This document shows positions 46,215-57,711 of a DNA stretch of 64,000 bases, one piece after another. The stretch lies in contig JANEZZ010000987.1 in NCBI GenBank assembly GCA_026122225.1, positions 186,001 to 250,000 of the forward strand. The letters are read 5' to 3'. The translations under genes and the position numbers were made by a program. The first letter of the stretch is position 1; every line of letters starts with the position of its first letter. The stretch comes from Heloderma charlesbogerti. Lineage: Eukaryota > Chordata > Lepidosauria > Squamata > Helodermatidae. The notes under the pieces are model-generated. The model was not told the origin of the DNA. It saw only the letters and a program-made list of their open reading frames with translations, and did no database searches.

Positions 46215-47031
46215 TTCTAATGTAAGGAATTCATGTGCAGCTTTAGTACTGAATATTTCTCCCTCACTCATAATACTAGAACCCAGGGCCATCCAAAGAA
46301 GCTGAATGGTGGGAGATTCAGGACTGATAAAAGGAAGTACTTCTTCATACAGCACATAGTTAAACTATGGAATTCGCTACCACAAGACACAGTGATGGCC
46401 ACCAATTTGGATGGCTTTAAAGGGGGATTGGGGCCGCGGTGGCTTAGTGGTTAAGACACTGAACTGCAGACTGGAAGGTCGGCAGGTCAGCAGTTCGAGA
46501 CCCGAGACCCGAGTGCCGCGTGATGGAGTGAGCTCCCGTCTTCAGTCCCAGCTTCTGCCAACCTAGCAGTTCGAAAGCAAGAAATTGCAAGTAGATAAAT
46601 AGGTACCGCCTCGGCGGGAAAGGTGACAGCGTTCCGTGCACCTCGGTGTTCAGTCATGCCGGCCACATGACCACGGAAGCGTCTTCGGACAGCGCTGGCT
46701 CTTCGGCTTAGAAACGGGGATGAGCACCGCACCCTGGAGTCGGACACGACTGGCTGGGGACACCTTCACCTTTTTAAAGGGGGATTAGATACATTAATGG
46801 AGGATAAGGCTACCAATGGCTGCTAGTCATGCTGGCTATATATTACCTCCAGTATCAGATGATGTATGCATCTGAATTCCAGTTTCTGAAGAACATGAGT
46901 AGGAGGGTACTATTGCAGTTGTCCTGCTTCTGGGTTTCCCATGAGCATCTGATGGGCCACTGAGGGAACAGATTGCTGGACTAGATATGCCTTTAGCCTG
47001 ATGGAACAGGTCTTTTCTTATGTTCTTATGC
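46215..47031 (+). mobile_element. CR1 LINE 3' end, split by a SINE
   Basis: On plus the frame SHNTRTQGHPKKLNGGRFRT, DKRKYFFIQHIVKLWNSLPQ is the CR1 C-terminus, followed by the 3' UTR to GGTCTTTTCTTATGTTCTTA near 47030. A Sauria-type SINE with a 14-bp TSD interrupts the UTR at 46430-46772. Confidence 0.85.
46430..46772 (+). mobile_element. Sauria/Squam1-type tRNA-derived SINE (complete)
   Basis: 343 bp with a perfect 14-bp target-site duplication TTTAAAGGGGGATT (46416-46429 and 46773-46786). The tRNA-like head has an A box (TGGCTTAGTGG) and a B box (AGTTCGAGACCC), so it would be transcribed by RNA polymerase III. The 3' end GGAGTCGGACACGACTGG copies the BovB 3' tail (GAGTCGGACACGACTGAA) and ends with CACCTTCACCTTT. 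This is the known partnership of squamate SINEs with BovB. A small internal duplication GAGACCCGAGACCCGAG is present after the B box. Confidence 0.92.
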
Positions 47032-47904
47032 TTTTTTGCATATGCACTGAAAGAAATCTTATTGCAGGGTTGTTTGTGACTGCCTGGTTTATGTATCATG
47101 TTATGTAGAATGAGAGCTAGATGGATCCAAATAGCCATTTTGTACACATACATACACACAGAGCCTTAGAACTCAGGACCAGATCCCCCCTCCTTGGGAT
47201 GGACCCACACAGTCCAAATCATAGTGTGCCATAAACAGAGAATTTACAATCAGAGATAGGGGTAGGCATGTTGGGGTCCATCCCTTAACCCACATATGCT
47301 TTCAATATGTCCCTGGGGTTTCCTCTCTCATTTGTAACACACATTACAGCACACAGTTCTTAAAGACTTGCATTTTCGAACATAAACTGAGACATTCTTC
47401 ATTGAAAGCTAGTTAAAAGAAAATTGCATTTGAGCATTGGGGTTTTTTAAAAAAATAATTCTATGACAGCACTCTTCATGGAAAAAAACATAGATATATT
47501 TAAATAAGTAAATAAATAAATATGTTGCACAGGTATTTTGCAACGCTCAGGTATTACACATTTGTTAAACCTTGTGATTTTTACTGGAAAAATATATTGC
47601 CCTGCTCCACATTCTTTTTATAGTTAGAAATAGCAGTCACTGCCACAATATAGCAGAAATTTCAGTTTGACATGGGAACATTTAAAAAACTTTTAAGAAA
47701 TGAAAAGTCAACCTTTAAAATACAAACACAGACCATGTTTCATATTGCAAGGAGAACTTCAATATAATTATTTTCTTGCCAAATATATTCAAATATAACT
47801 TAGCCTTCTGATGTTTTGTTTACCCACCCCTTAGTCTTATCTTTAAATAATATGTATTTTTTCACAGAGAATTTTTTCACAGGGAACCTCAAGAAAATTT
47901 ACTC

Positions 47905-48430
47905 ATGGGGCTTCTTGTTGTAGTGGTGGCCAACATTTTGAATATTCGAGCTGCGGCGGGGGCTCGCCATTTATTTATTTATTAGATTTATTAGTCACCC
48001 AGCCACTCTGGGCAATGTACAAAGTATATAATAAAACTGTTTAAAACAATAAAATTCTACAGTAAAACATTTTCTAAAATACCCTAACCCATCCCAAATG
48101 CCTGCCTGAACAACCATGTTTTTAATGCGCAGCGGAAGCTCATTAAAGAGGGGGCATGGCGGAGTTCCCTAGGGAGGGAGTTCCACAGAGTGGAACTTGC
48201 CATAGCTAGTTGCTATGCATCAACCCAGCAAGGGTGGGTTGTTGGGATGGTTGACAAGCCACCCAAAACCCATTGGCTGTTTTGGCATTGTGGGTGGGTT
48301 GTTAACCAACCCAGCTACCCACCCTCATTGGGTTTGCATGTAACAAACTATAGTGCACCCCAGCCATGGCTGGAACATTCAAAATGGTGGTGGCTGCTGC
48401 GACAAGAAGCCTCGTGGGCAAATTCACCCA
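47905..48430. repeat. Foldback MITE containing an L2 3' insertion
   Basis: The left end GGGGCTTCTTGTTGTAGTGG, then CATTTTGAATATTCGAGC, is the inverse of the right part AACATTCAAAATGGTGG ... GCGACAAGAAGCC. It is split at 47972 by an L2 3' fragment flanked by (C)TCGCCAT / (C)TTGCCAT, a likely TSD. Related in sequence to 44142-44414. Confidence 0.7.
47972..48194 (-). mobile_element. L2 LINE 3' fragment inside MITE
   Basis: AGTCACCCAGCCACTCTGGG, ACCCATCCCAAATGCCTGCC and GGAGTTCCACAGAGTGG match the L2 at 29217-29470. 5' truncated at the CTCTGTGGAAC point of the L2 sequence. Confidence 0.85.
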
Positions 48431-49707
48431 CAGTGGCTTCTCATTACATGAGAACCAGGTCAGAAAGAGAGTCTAGACAGAAACAATGGGTGCATTGCTC
48501 ATAGTGTCAAGGATTTACTGTAAGAGCATGATGGAGAAATGAGAGATGTAAAGTACTATAACTGTTGACTCGCCATTCCTTTGTTAGGCAGATTGCTCAT
48601 TAATAGACCAGGATGGTTCCTGATTTTCTTTTAGGAGCTGCTTGGGAATAGTTGGGAATCTCTGCATATTTTGTGAATGAGATCATCATAGGTACTTCGC
48701 AGAGGGGTTAAATGCAAGTTGTGCATGTGGGAAAAAAGCAGTTGTGCCAGTTTGCAGTTGTCAAAGAGAGGAAGAGACCTCAGAGTTTTCAGCTGGAGTT
48801 ACCAGAAAATGGGGTGAAGCTTGGGGGATTGTCCAAGTGGTTGTCTAGGAACTAGCCTTGTAGGAATGCCCATTGGCCTCCACTAGTGTTTTGCTTGCAG
48901 AACACTATTTGTAAATAAAGCCAGTATCACAGAGACACCACAAGTCTCCAGTGTTCTCTCATCCATAGGAAACTAAATTTGGTAGCTCTGCCTTGGAGCT
49001 TCTCACTGCTCGGGGAAGCAGGGAGTACTTAAGAATGGTACTTATGAGTACCATTCCAAACTGATCGTATTTATATACTGGCAGAGGATATCACTTCATT
49101 AGAGCTTCACATTACCCTACACAGCACATATCAGAAAGAGGTATGATCTCATAAGCATTTCCTTTCTCTATTCCACTAAGCTATGGACCTTTTTCTCCAA
49201 AAGGCTGACTTCACAGAGAGTTGCATGGGCCAGCCACAAGTTGTGTTCATTGTGGCTCAGCAGTTACTGAAAAGGTTCAGTTCTGAAAAAACACTCCAAA
49301 CTGTTTTACTGTGACATGCAATTTCCTGAACCATCAAGTACATTTTGAGACATGTATTTCATTCCTTTTCAATTACACTGTCATTGGTTTTTAATAAAGG
49401 CGGTCTCCAGATTTTGGTGGGCCCTGGACAAGGGACTTGAAGTATCTTCTCATACATCCTCCTTTCCCGCACATCTGGCACACATGCACACACACAACTG
49501 GCAGCCTAAACAGCCTGTTTGTGCTAGCAGAGTATGAACAGCTTGTAAAACCACTTACTGTCTGGGAAGGCAGGCATGTGAGTGGGTGGATTGCTGAGGT
49601 AGTCTTGGCAGTCTGTCCCTGTGGCCAGTAATAGAGACTGTGACAGGCTGAGAAAACATTGAGCTCAGACAGGCTCCCCTGACCTTCTCAGTGGTATCTT
49701 TGTACTG

Positions 49708-49732
49708 GCCTGCCTGCCTGCCCGCCTGCCCA
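49708..49732. repeat. (CCTG)n short tandem repeat
   Basis: GCCTGCCTGCCTGCCCGCCT, slightly imperfect. Confidence 0.8.
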
Positions 49733-50548
49733 TCCATTCTACTGGAAAGGATGGAGGTCAGAGGCTAAGGATGGAGCCACCCAGCTTGCCCATCTGCTGT
49801 GCTGCCTGCTCCAACTGTGCTATGGTGCCTAAGCCTGTGCAGTAGCTGGTCTGGAACACACCCCTCCTTCCCATGCCTGATCCTGTAGGTGCAGCAGCAA
49901 AAGGCAAAAATATGTTTTAAAAAATTAAGTGGCAATGGGGGGGGGCAGTAGATGCCTGACTTTGCTAACTCCTGACAGCAGACTTACATTTAATTGATGT
50001 GACATCATTCCTGATTGATACACCACATAAGCATCATAACGGAAATTAATATGAAGGCATTTTCCTTATTCAAAATATTTAAAAACAGTTAGGACATAAT
50101 TCAATATAACCAAGTGTTACCCTAGAGTTGAGGTGGGTGGGTAGGTTTGCAAGGCACCCAATCTAATAAATGAGTGTGATCTTAAGGATGCAAAACACTG
50201 GCTTATTCAAAGACATAAACTATACCTATGACATCTGCATGGCACCTTAAAAGAGCTAGGGCATTCTAAACTTAATTGTCAAAAGCACTATTCAGCTCCA
50301 TTCTTTCTGACAGGGCAAGAAACTATACCATTAGATATAATAAAATAAACATTAATGCCAGTGATATATCATTATACTTTAGCAGCTCACCAAATACATG
50401 AGAGAGAGGATAAAGGTAGGTTAAACTACATGTATTTAATACATTGTCTCTGAAAACAATTCAATAACCAAATGATAGAACATTTGGAACCATAACTTAA
50501 AAATGTCAAAGTAACAAAATAAATAAAAAAGAGTTACGAGTCCCATAG

Positions 50549-50686
50549 CAGGGGTGAGAAATGGGTAACCCTCCAGATGTGGTTGGACCACAATTCCCAC
50601 CACACCAAGCCAGCATAGTAAATGGTGAGGGATGATGGGAGTTGTAGTCCAGCAACTTCTGGAGAGCCACACGATTCCCATCCTTG
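50549..50686. repeat. Palindromic hAT-like MITE with 8-bp TSD
   Basis: Starts CAGGGGTGAGAAATGG and ends CGATTCCCATCCTTG; the inner arms ACCCTCCAGATGTGG and CTTCTGGAGAGCC pair. Flanks TCCCATAG (50541-50548) and TCCCAGAG (50687-50694) agree in 7 of 8 bases. The best preserved of three copies in the window. Confidence 0.75.
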
Positions 50687-52063
50687 TCCCAGAGAGATAC
50701 AATACCCACAGAATGAAAATGTGGAAAGATCGCTCTTGATGAAGGTAAGAAGTCTCAGATTAACATATAGCAAGGAAGTGCACATAGTGAAGAATGAAAA
50801 TATAATAATCCCAGCAGGGCAATTTATGCGAATAAGTGCGCAACACAAGACTTTTGTTGAATTTCATTATAAGAGGACTATCTTGTTGTGGAGTTGCTAA
50901 GGGTTACAACAAGTCTTCCTAAGTTACATGACCATTCATTTCCTGCCAGTTTTCTTAAAGGTAATAAAATGTAATAACATCGGCTTAATATCACATCTTC
51001 CTTAATATCATACAAATGAAAATAGGGAATGCTTATAACAACTCAATTTTCATACTAAGTATAGGAACCCTTCCCCCCACCCCCAGCACTATCACAAAAG
51101 GCTGAATGCTCTACTTTGCCTGCTGTATGATAAAATGTATTCATTTCTTCTGAAATAGTCTGACTTCCACCAATTTAAAAGACAGGAGGGTGTTTTGTTG
51201 TTTTGGCTGAAGATACCCTAGGCAAACATAATTGTCTTACAATGTCCCAAACTGTCCTGCAGCAGCTGAGGTGTGTGAAAAGGCAGATTCTGAACTACAT
51301 GGTACCGTAGTGTTCATGTGCACACACTGACAGTAGAGACGATACATCCACTCTCCATTCTGAATTTTAGCTTCTATAGACACTAGGGAGGAAGCTGAAC
51401 TCTGAAGAATGAAGTAACTCACTCTAACAAGGCATCAACAAAAAGCAAAACTAGGGATAAAACAGGAACAGTGATTTAACAGGGAAAGATACAAGAAAAT
51501 AGGGAGTGTCCCTGGCAAAGAGAGGCAAGTGACATCTGTCTTCTTATTTCCACAACTATGCAGCTGCATATTTGTGTGTTTGAATTAATTTCTGCTGAAA
51601 TTCAAAATTAGTCAACTCATAACAAAGTCAAATTTAGTAGGTTCGTAACTCTCAAACACATATCGAACCCTGATTTCATTCCAACAAATGTTACTATTTC
51701 CATAATTCAAACTGAGATTATGAGTTAATGTATACTTTCTGTGCATGCACATTTGGTACTGACCAGCTGCAGCACTAGCCGGTGGCTCTGCCTCTATATC
51801 GTTAGTTTTCTGCTGTAAACAATGTACATGTGATAACAGGACATCAGAGAAGGAGGCATTGTGACAAGTTAAGTCATTATCCCCACAATGCACAAAAAAT
51901 CGAAGATTTTTTTTAAGAAGTTGTTGTAATAACAGAATATTTTATTCTGTCTGAATTTCTAATGTTAGATTTGTAACTTGGCAAGCAAGTTACAAAATAT
52001 GATGGGATAACTAGTCAATAGGAATTTTCTGAAGAACATGTACTTCCTTCACTGTAGCTCTGT

Positions 52064-52366
52064 ATGTATGTATGTATGTATGTATGTATTAAATTTATTA
52101 ATCACCCATCTGGCTAGTCACCCAGCCACTCTGGGCAATGTACAGCAATAACATTTTAAAACAATAACATTCTACTTTAAAACATCATATTTCTAAAATA
52201 CCCTAACCCACCCCAAATGCCTGCCTGAACAACCACGTTTTTAAAGCACGGCGGAAGCTCATTAAAGAGGAGGCATGGCGGAGTTCCCTAGGGAGGAAGT
52301 TGCACAGAGTGGAACTTGCCATAGCTAGTTGTTATGCATCAACCCAGTGAGGGTAGGTTGTTGGGA
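52064..52366 (-). mobile_element. L2-MITE chimeric copy
   Basis: On minus, a piece of the 48-kb MITE (ACCATCCCAACAACCTACC... to ...CTAGCTATGGCAAGTTCCAC) joins the L2 3' fragment at exactly the same junction as at 48.19 kb, continues to the L2 3' end and ends in a (TACA)n run (52064-52091). The MITE left half seen at 47.9 kb is absent. It looks like a 5'-truncated retrocopy of an RNA that read from the MITE into the L2 tail. Confidence 0.75.
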
Positions 52367-52440
52367 TGGTTTTTCTTTCATTATGTAATACTGGGAGGGG
52401 GGTCATTTATGCCCCTGTGGAACTCCATTGCTTTAATCTT

Positions 52441-52510
52441 ATTTACTGATTTATAAATTTATTACATTTCTATACCAGCTATTAGCTGAAGCTCTCAGGG
52501 TAGTTTAATA
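52441..52510 (-). repeat. L2-type LINE 3' tail
   Basis: ATTACATTTCTATACCAGCT then AGCTGAAGCTCTCAGGGTAG, the reversed L2 3' end, decayed. Confidence 0.5.
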
Positions 52511-53580
52511 CCATCATCATCATTGTATTCTGCAATAAATCATTCCTTATTGCATACAATAAATTTGCACCCTCTGTACCAGGCACTGTGAATTGCATGT
52601 GCATATGCTTGGATACATTGTTTATGTTGTAAAACCAGTGAAAAGTCTTTCATTAAATTTAATTTAAAAAGAATGCTCAAAGTGATACATGATAGATTAT
52701 ATTTACTCATTATATTAAAAATATGTGTCACATTCAGGACAAATCATTCTAGACATACGCCTGCTAATTTTGGTCTAGTGTAAATGTTATTTAGGTACAG
52801 TAACAATCATCTTCTCAGGTTTCTTAAAGGTTTTATTGTAATATTTAAAATCTTATTTCCTTAGCTTTAGCCTTTTTAACATAATCTATTGCTTTAAAAC
52901 ATTAAAGCACTTAATCAGTGTTATTAGATTAAATACATGGGGGTTGTTCGACATTCATTTCCTTGATCGGGGTTTATTCAAACTCTTATGCAATAATTTC
53001 AGTTGCTGAATATTTGCTTAGACTCTCATTTATTTTTGATAGGCATATTAAAATGTACCTATTATGAATCTGAAACAGAGTATGAAATTCCTACATGGCT
53101 TTTGGGGGGGGAATGAAGGGTTATTAGCTTGACAACTGAAGTTGGTTTGCACAGGAGTGGAGATGTGCTGTTTCTTCTCTACCAATGTTCAATAGCTTTG
53201 ACTCATTATATTACTCTCCCTATTATTCAAGTGGGTGTCCTGTGTGCAGATGCACTGTGGGGAAAAACTGGGAGAAGGACTTCTTTCACTTTGCCTTGGA
53301 CCTAACGGAAGGGAATCTGCTTTGGAGCCCAATTTCCAGATCCCTGGAGGCTGGATGGAACTTGAGCTCCCCCAGTTTGAAATGCCTCACCCCAATACAA
53401 GGAAAGTGCAGACTCCTCAAAATTTGGGTCTAAGATCATATTACCTTGAACTGAGTTCACTCATCACCACCACTGCTATCAACCCTTCCCTGTACAACAG
53501 TGTTGGAAGTAGAAAAGGAGAATGATAAGATTCAGAGTGACTGAAGATTTAAGATCTTCTGAAGCCAATACAGATATTTA

Positions 53581-54026
53581 GGGAGCAATCCTATGGCCGC
53601 TAGACAACATCTGTGGGGGCATAAGATACTTTGGATTCCCCAATCCAAGCACTCTGACCTCCGAGGGGGGAATTGGAGCTCCGCCCCCTTCCCCTTGCAG
53701 CTAGCATGGAAATAACCATGCTGGCTGCTCTCCAAAGTCAGGAACTTGACCTCAGAAAAGGGGGCATTTTGATGGGCAGGGAGGGAAGGAGACTGGAGAG
53801 GCCAGGATACGAGTCACCCTGAGGCCTCTCCAGCCTCCTTCGAGCTCCCCTCCAAAGTGCCCCCACTAGACTGGCAAAAAAGCCCATCTAGCAAAAAAAA
53901 GCATGATGAGAGGTTAGGGAGGTGAAGATTGCCTCTGCCACTCCTCCTGCCCTGCATTGAATGATCATAACCCTCCATGTTCGGGGGCTTATGATCATCA
54001 AGGGCACAATTCATAGGACTGCACCC
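53581..54026 (-). repeat. Harbinger-like MITE with TTA target duplication
   Basis: Termini GGGAGCAATCCTATGG and the inverse GGGTGCAGTCCTATGA are inverted repeats flanked by TTA on both sides (53578-53580 and 54027-54029). A 3-bp TTA duplication and G-rich termini fit PIF/Harbinger-type MITEs. About 446 bp, no ORF. A decayed relative lies at 35141-35537. Confidence 0.7.
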
Positions 54027-54029
54027 TTA

Positions 54030-54145
54030 ACAATTTAGCCAACAATCCCAGTTTACTTAACAGTACTACACATATTTATTTTAAAGTAAGATCAATTGTA
54101 TTCAATAGGGCTTACTTCTAGGTAGGTGTTCACAGGATTGCAGTC
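54030..54145. repeat. Short unassigned repeat beside the MITE
   Basis: ATTCAATAGGGCTTACTTCT then TTCACAGGATTGCAGTCC resembles the terminal region of other MITEs (GGATTGCA). Possibly half of another foldback element. Confidence 0.35.
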
Positions 54146-55599
54146 CAAGAGTATATATTCCTAAAACCATTAAATAAACTTCATGTCTCATAAAAGGATT
54201 AAACAGTGGGAGTATCTTTAACAAAATGAAATTATTTATAAGTAATAGGGTAAATTGCCACAATAAATGTTTAGCCATTATAAAATCAACAAACTGCAAG
54301 ATTCCTGATAGTGGGAAAGAAAAAAAAACCTCTTTCTGGGTCATGTTTCAGTTAGCTTTGCAAGACCATCTTCTGCTGCAGTTAAAATTAAATCAGTGGT
54401 AGTTTCTGTTTATATATTATCCTAATACAATGCTGGAATCTATATAATTTTGATTCAGTGTTTATCTTTATATCATTCTGCCAGATGCACCAATGTTGAA
54501 AAGCTGAGTAATCTACCACTTTGAATTATGTTACAAATTTGCCTCAAAGTGGATTTTTATACTTTGATCTAAAACTATTACCCAAGTCTTGTACAGCATA
54601 ATTAAATAAATGTAACCAGCCCTTGGGGACCTTTTGCTCCAAAATGAAATTTCAGATCCAAAGAGTGCTTGTAACCATTATTGTAACCATGTCTAAAATG
54701 CTGCTTGTAGTTTCAACATGGTAATCAGATCTCCACAGAAAAGCAGACACTTGTTGATGTGCTTAGATGTCCCCTAGGACATATTTACAACACCATGATT
54801 TGCACAAATCTTATTAGAGCACAATCCATGTTGTAAAAGGGTATTATGAGTTTTGAAAAAATGCATCAGGAGCAGTAAGGGTCAGCTCCAAAATGAAATG
54901 TGGTTTTGCTTTGCTTTTCATGCACTTAATTTGTAATATCTCAATAATTTATAATATTTGAATTGGTAATCTTGTTTGCTATGCATATTTTCTGTGGTGA
55001 CCTTCTGATTGCCATTCATGCCCTGCTGCCAAGGAACTTGAAAACAGCTTTGTTGCTTTACTTCTTGATGCATTTCAGCCAATATGTGAGTTCTGGTGCA
55101 CAAAGTATAGATCTAGATCAGAGCTCCGTGTCACTTGAGAAGCAGTCCCTTTCTCCCAGCAGTGCTGAAGCACCAGCCTCTGGCAGGATCAATGTATATA
55201 GCTTTGTATATAGCTGTATAGCTTTGAGAGGCAAGTAAGATATTGTGACAGAAATTGGCTGCTAGTGTAAAATTAACACCTTTACTACTCCACAGATCAT
55301 ACGCTGAGGTCATAAATACAGAAATTATTCATGTAATTTCTTAGATCATGTGCAGTCTGGAGTCACAGAAAATTGGCTGTCAGTAAATTGACTAGTGGTG
55401 GTAGATAAAACAGGGAGGCAGAGAGGTAAACTAACCTATGATTTCACTGCAGCTTTGTCTTCTCTTTGAAAGCTAAGTTGCTAGACTGAGGAGGCAAACA
55501 CAGTCCCTGAGGCTTTAAAGGTGAAACCATATTGGCCCTGAGCCACCAGGTAACTGCTAAGACTGCAAATTGCAGTATCAGCTCTATTACATCTGAATC

Positions 55600-57000
55600 A
55601 GGAGAGGCCATCCACATTCTGTACTGGTGCCTGGATGCATTTATGGCTTGGATGAGGGCTAATATGAAGCTGAATCCTGATAAGACAGATTCTGGGATTC
55701 TGTTCCCAGCCCCGGGAAGTGAGGTGTTTACCTGTTCTGGACAGGGCTGCACTCCCTCTAGATGAGCAAGTACATCGTCTCAGGATGCTCCTGGATCCAT
55801 CCTTGACACTGGAGGCCCAGGTGACCTCAATGGCCTGGAGTTCCCTTGACTGCCCATTACCAACTTAGGCTGATGCATCAACTATGCCCATTCCTGAACA
55901 GGGATAGTCTAGCCACAGTGATCCATGCAATGGTAACCTCACAATTTGTTGTTGTTGTTGTTGTTGTTGTTCAGTCGTTCAGTCGTGTCCGACTCTTCGT
56001 GACCCCATGGACCATAGCACGCCAGGCCTTCCTGTCCTGCGCTCTCTCCCGGAACGTGCTCAAGTTCATATTCATTGCATCCGTGATGCTATCTAGCCAT
56101 CTCATCCTCTGCCGTCCCCTTCTCCTTTTGCCTTCAGTCTTTCCCAGCATCAGGGTCTTTTCCAGGGAGTTTTCTCTTCGCATTAGGTGGCCAAAATATT
56201 GGAGCTTCAGCTTCATTATCTGTCCTTCCAATGAGCAGTCAGGGTTGATTTCCTTTAGGATGGACTGATTGGACCTCCTTGCAGTCCAGGGGACTCGTAA
56301 GAGTCTTCTCCAGCACCACAGTTCGAAAGCATCAATTCTTCGGCGCTCAGCCTTCCTTATAGTCCAGCTTTCACAGCCATACATTACTCACAATTACATT
56401 ACTGCAATGTGTTCTACCTGGGACTGCCCTTGTGCCTGGTTCAGCAGCTGCAGCAAGTGCAGAATGCAGCAGCTAGGATGCTCAGAAAAGCACCTAGCTA
56501 TGCACACATTACACCTGAATTAAAAGACCTGCACTGGCTGCCTATTATCTGTTGAGCCATGTTCAATAGTTTGTTGTTGACATTCAAACCCCTAAACAAC
56601 TCGGGACCAGGATCTCTAGCAAACCATCTTTCCCTATATATACCCCTAAGGTCTTCCAAGGAGGCCTTGTGGGTAGTCCCATGACCAACTATGTGTCACC
56701 ATGTGAGAAGGCACATAACTGAGCCTTCTCAGTAGTGGCTGAGAATGCTCTCCAATGTGTCACCTGAGAGGTAGAAACTGTGGTGAACTTTAGATGCCTC
56801 TTGAAGATGCACCTATTTACCCAGGCTTTCCCTGATATATAATTGCACTGTTTTACTGTTTCTATAACGTTGTTAATGTATTTATAATTTTATATTGTTT
56901 TTATATTGTATTTTATGTATTTCTTATGTAAACCCCTTAGCAATATTATGATATCAAGTGGCATATAGTAGTTTGTATAAATACATACATACATACACAC
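55600..57000 (+). mobile_element. L2 LINE, split by BovB
   Basis: Plus-strand pieces encode WCLDAFMAWMRANMKLNPDK (55620-55680), a stretch matching LEAQVTSM (55810-55830) and, after the BovB insertion, YLGLPLCLVQQLQQVQNAAA. The 3' UTR runs to ATGTAAACCCCTTAGCAATA near 56945 and ends at a (ACAT)n run. Multiple stops and shifts. The BovB insertion occurred at CTCACAATT, duplicated on both sides. Confidence 0.82.
55947..56386 (-). mobile_element. BovB LINE 3' end, copy 6, inserted into L2
   Basis: 440 bp, with a 9-bp TSD CTCACAATT (55938-55946 and 56387-56395). A 137-codon open frame on minus (56384-55971) encodes the BovB C-terminus, beginning at the MYGCESWTIRKAERRR region and ending SRTRLND. 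The tail is a long (AAC)n run. It is 5' truncated. Confidence 0.95.
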
Positions 57001-57384
57001 ACATGTAATCCCTCTGGCCAGATATATGTGACACCAAACAGATCAAAACAAGTTGGCACCTCCATGTTCTGGAAACTTTCTCAGTTGGCAGAGAGACTAA
57101 GAAGCCCCTAGTTTAAGACTCTTGAGGAATCTTAAACAAAAGCTGAGGAGGTCATCTGAACATTAAGAATGAAGTGTCACCAATATGCTGATGACACCCA
57201 GCTCAGTTATTTTCTGTCTTTCTAAGTCAGGTGAGGCAATGTGGTGGTCAAATTGATAACAGGGACAAGAAGGTCCAAACATTCAGGCCCTCTTGCACTG
57301 CCTGCTGGTATGTTTCCAAGTCTGATTCAAGGTGCTGCTTTTTTGGCTATTGTGTGGTATAGAAATGTAATAAATGAAATATTT

Positions 57385-57450
57385 ATTTATTTATTTATTT
57401 ATTTACAGTATTTATATACCGCTCCACATCAGAAGATTTCTGAGTGGTGA
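57385..57450 (-). repeat. L2-related LINE 3' tail with (TTTA)n
   Basis: Six TTTA units followed by TTTATATACCGCTCCACATC, the reverse of the tail at 32630-32726. Confidence 0.6.
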
Positions 57451-57711
57451 ACATGATGAAGCAACAAACTTCATTCAAACTACATTCAGGCCAAAATCAT
57501 TGTCAGAATATTACAAGTAATATCACTACATATATTACAAGTAATAGTATATATACATTCCAACAGCATTGGATGAGACTACCACAAACATTAAATGTAC
57601 ATATTTAACAAAAAATTAAATGTCCTGACTATACGCGTATACAACCCAGAAAACATTTTGTTCTATCAAATGAATGCAGTTATTTTACATTCATATGCTC
57701 AGGTGGCTTCA

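Noticed and set aside
46430..46510. Functional tRNA gene
   Set aside because: The A and B boxes belong to the head of a 343-bp SINE with its own TSD; there is no tRNA fold or acceptor stem.
53185..53525. Two overlapping plus-strand ORFs of 82 and 96 codons
   Set aside because: No family recognised, frames overlap each other, no splice or start context.
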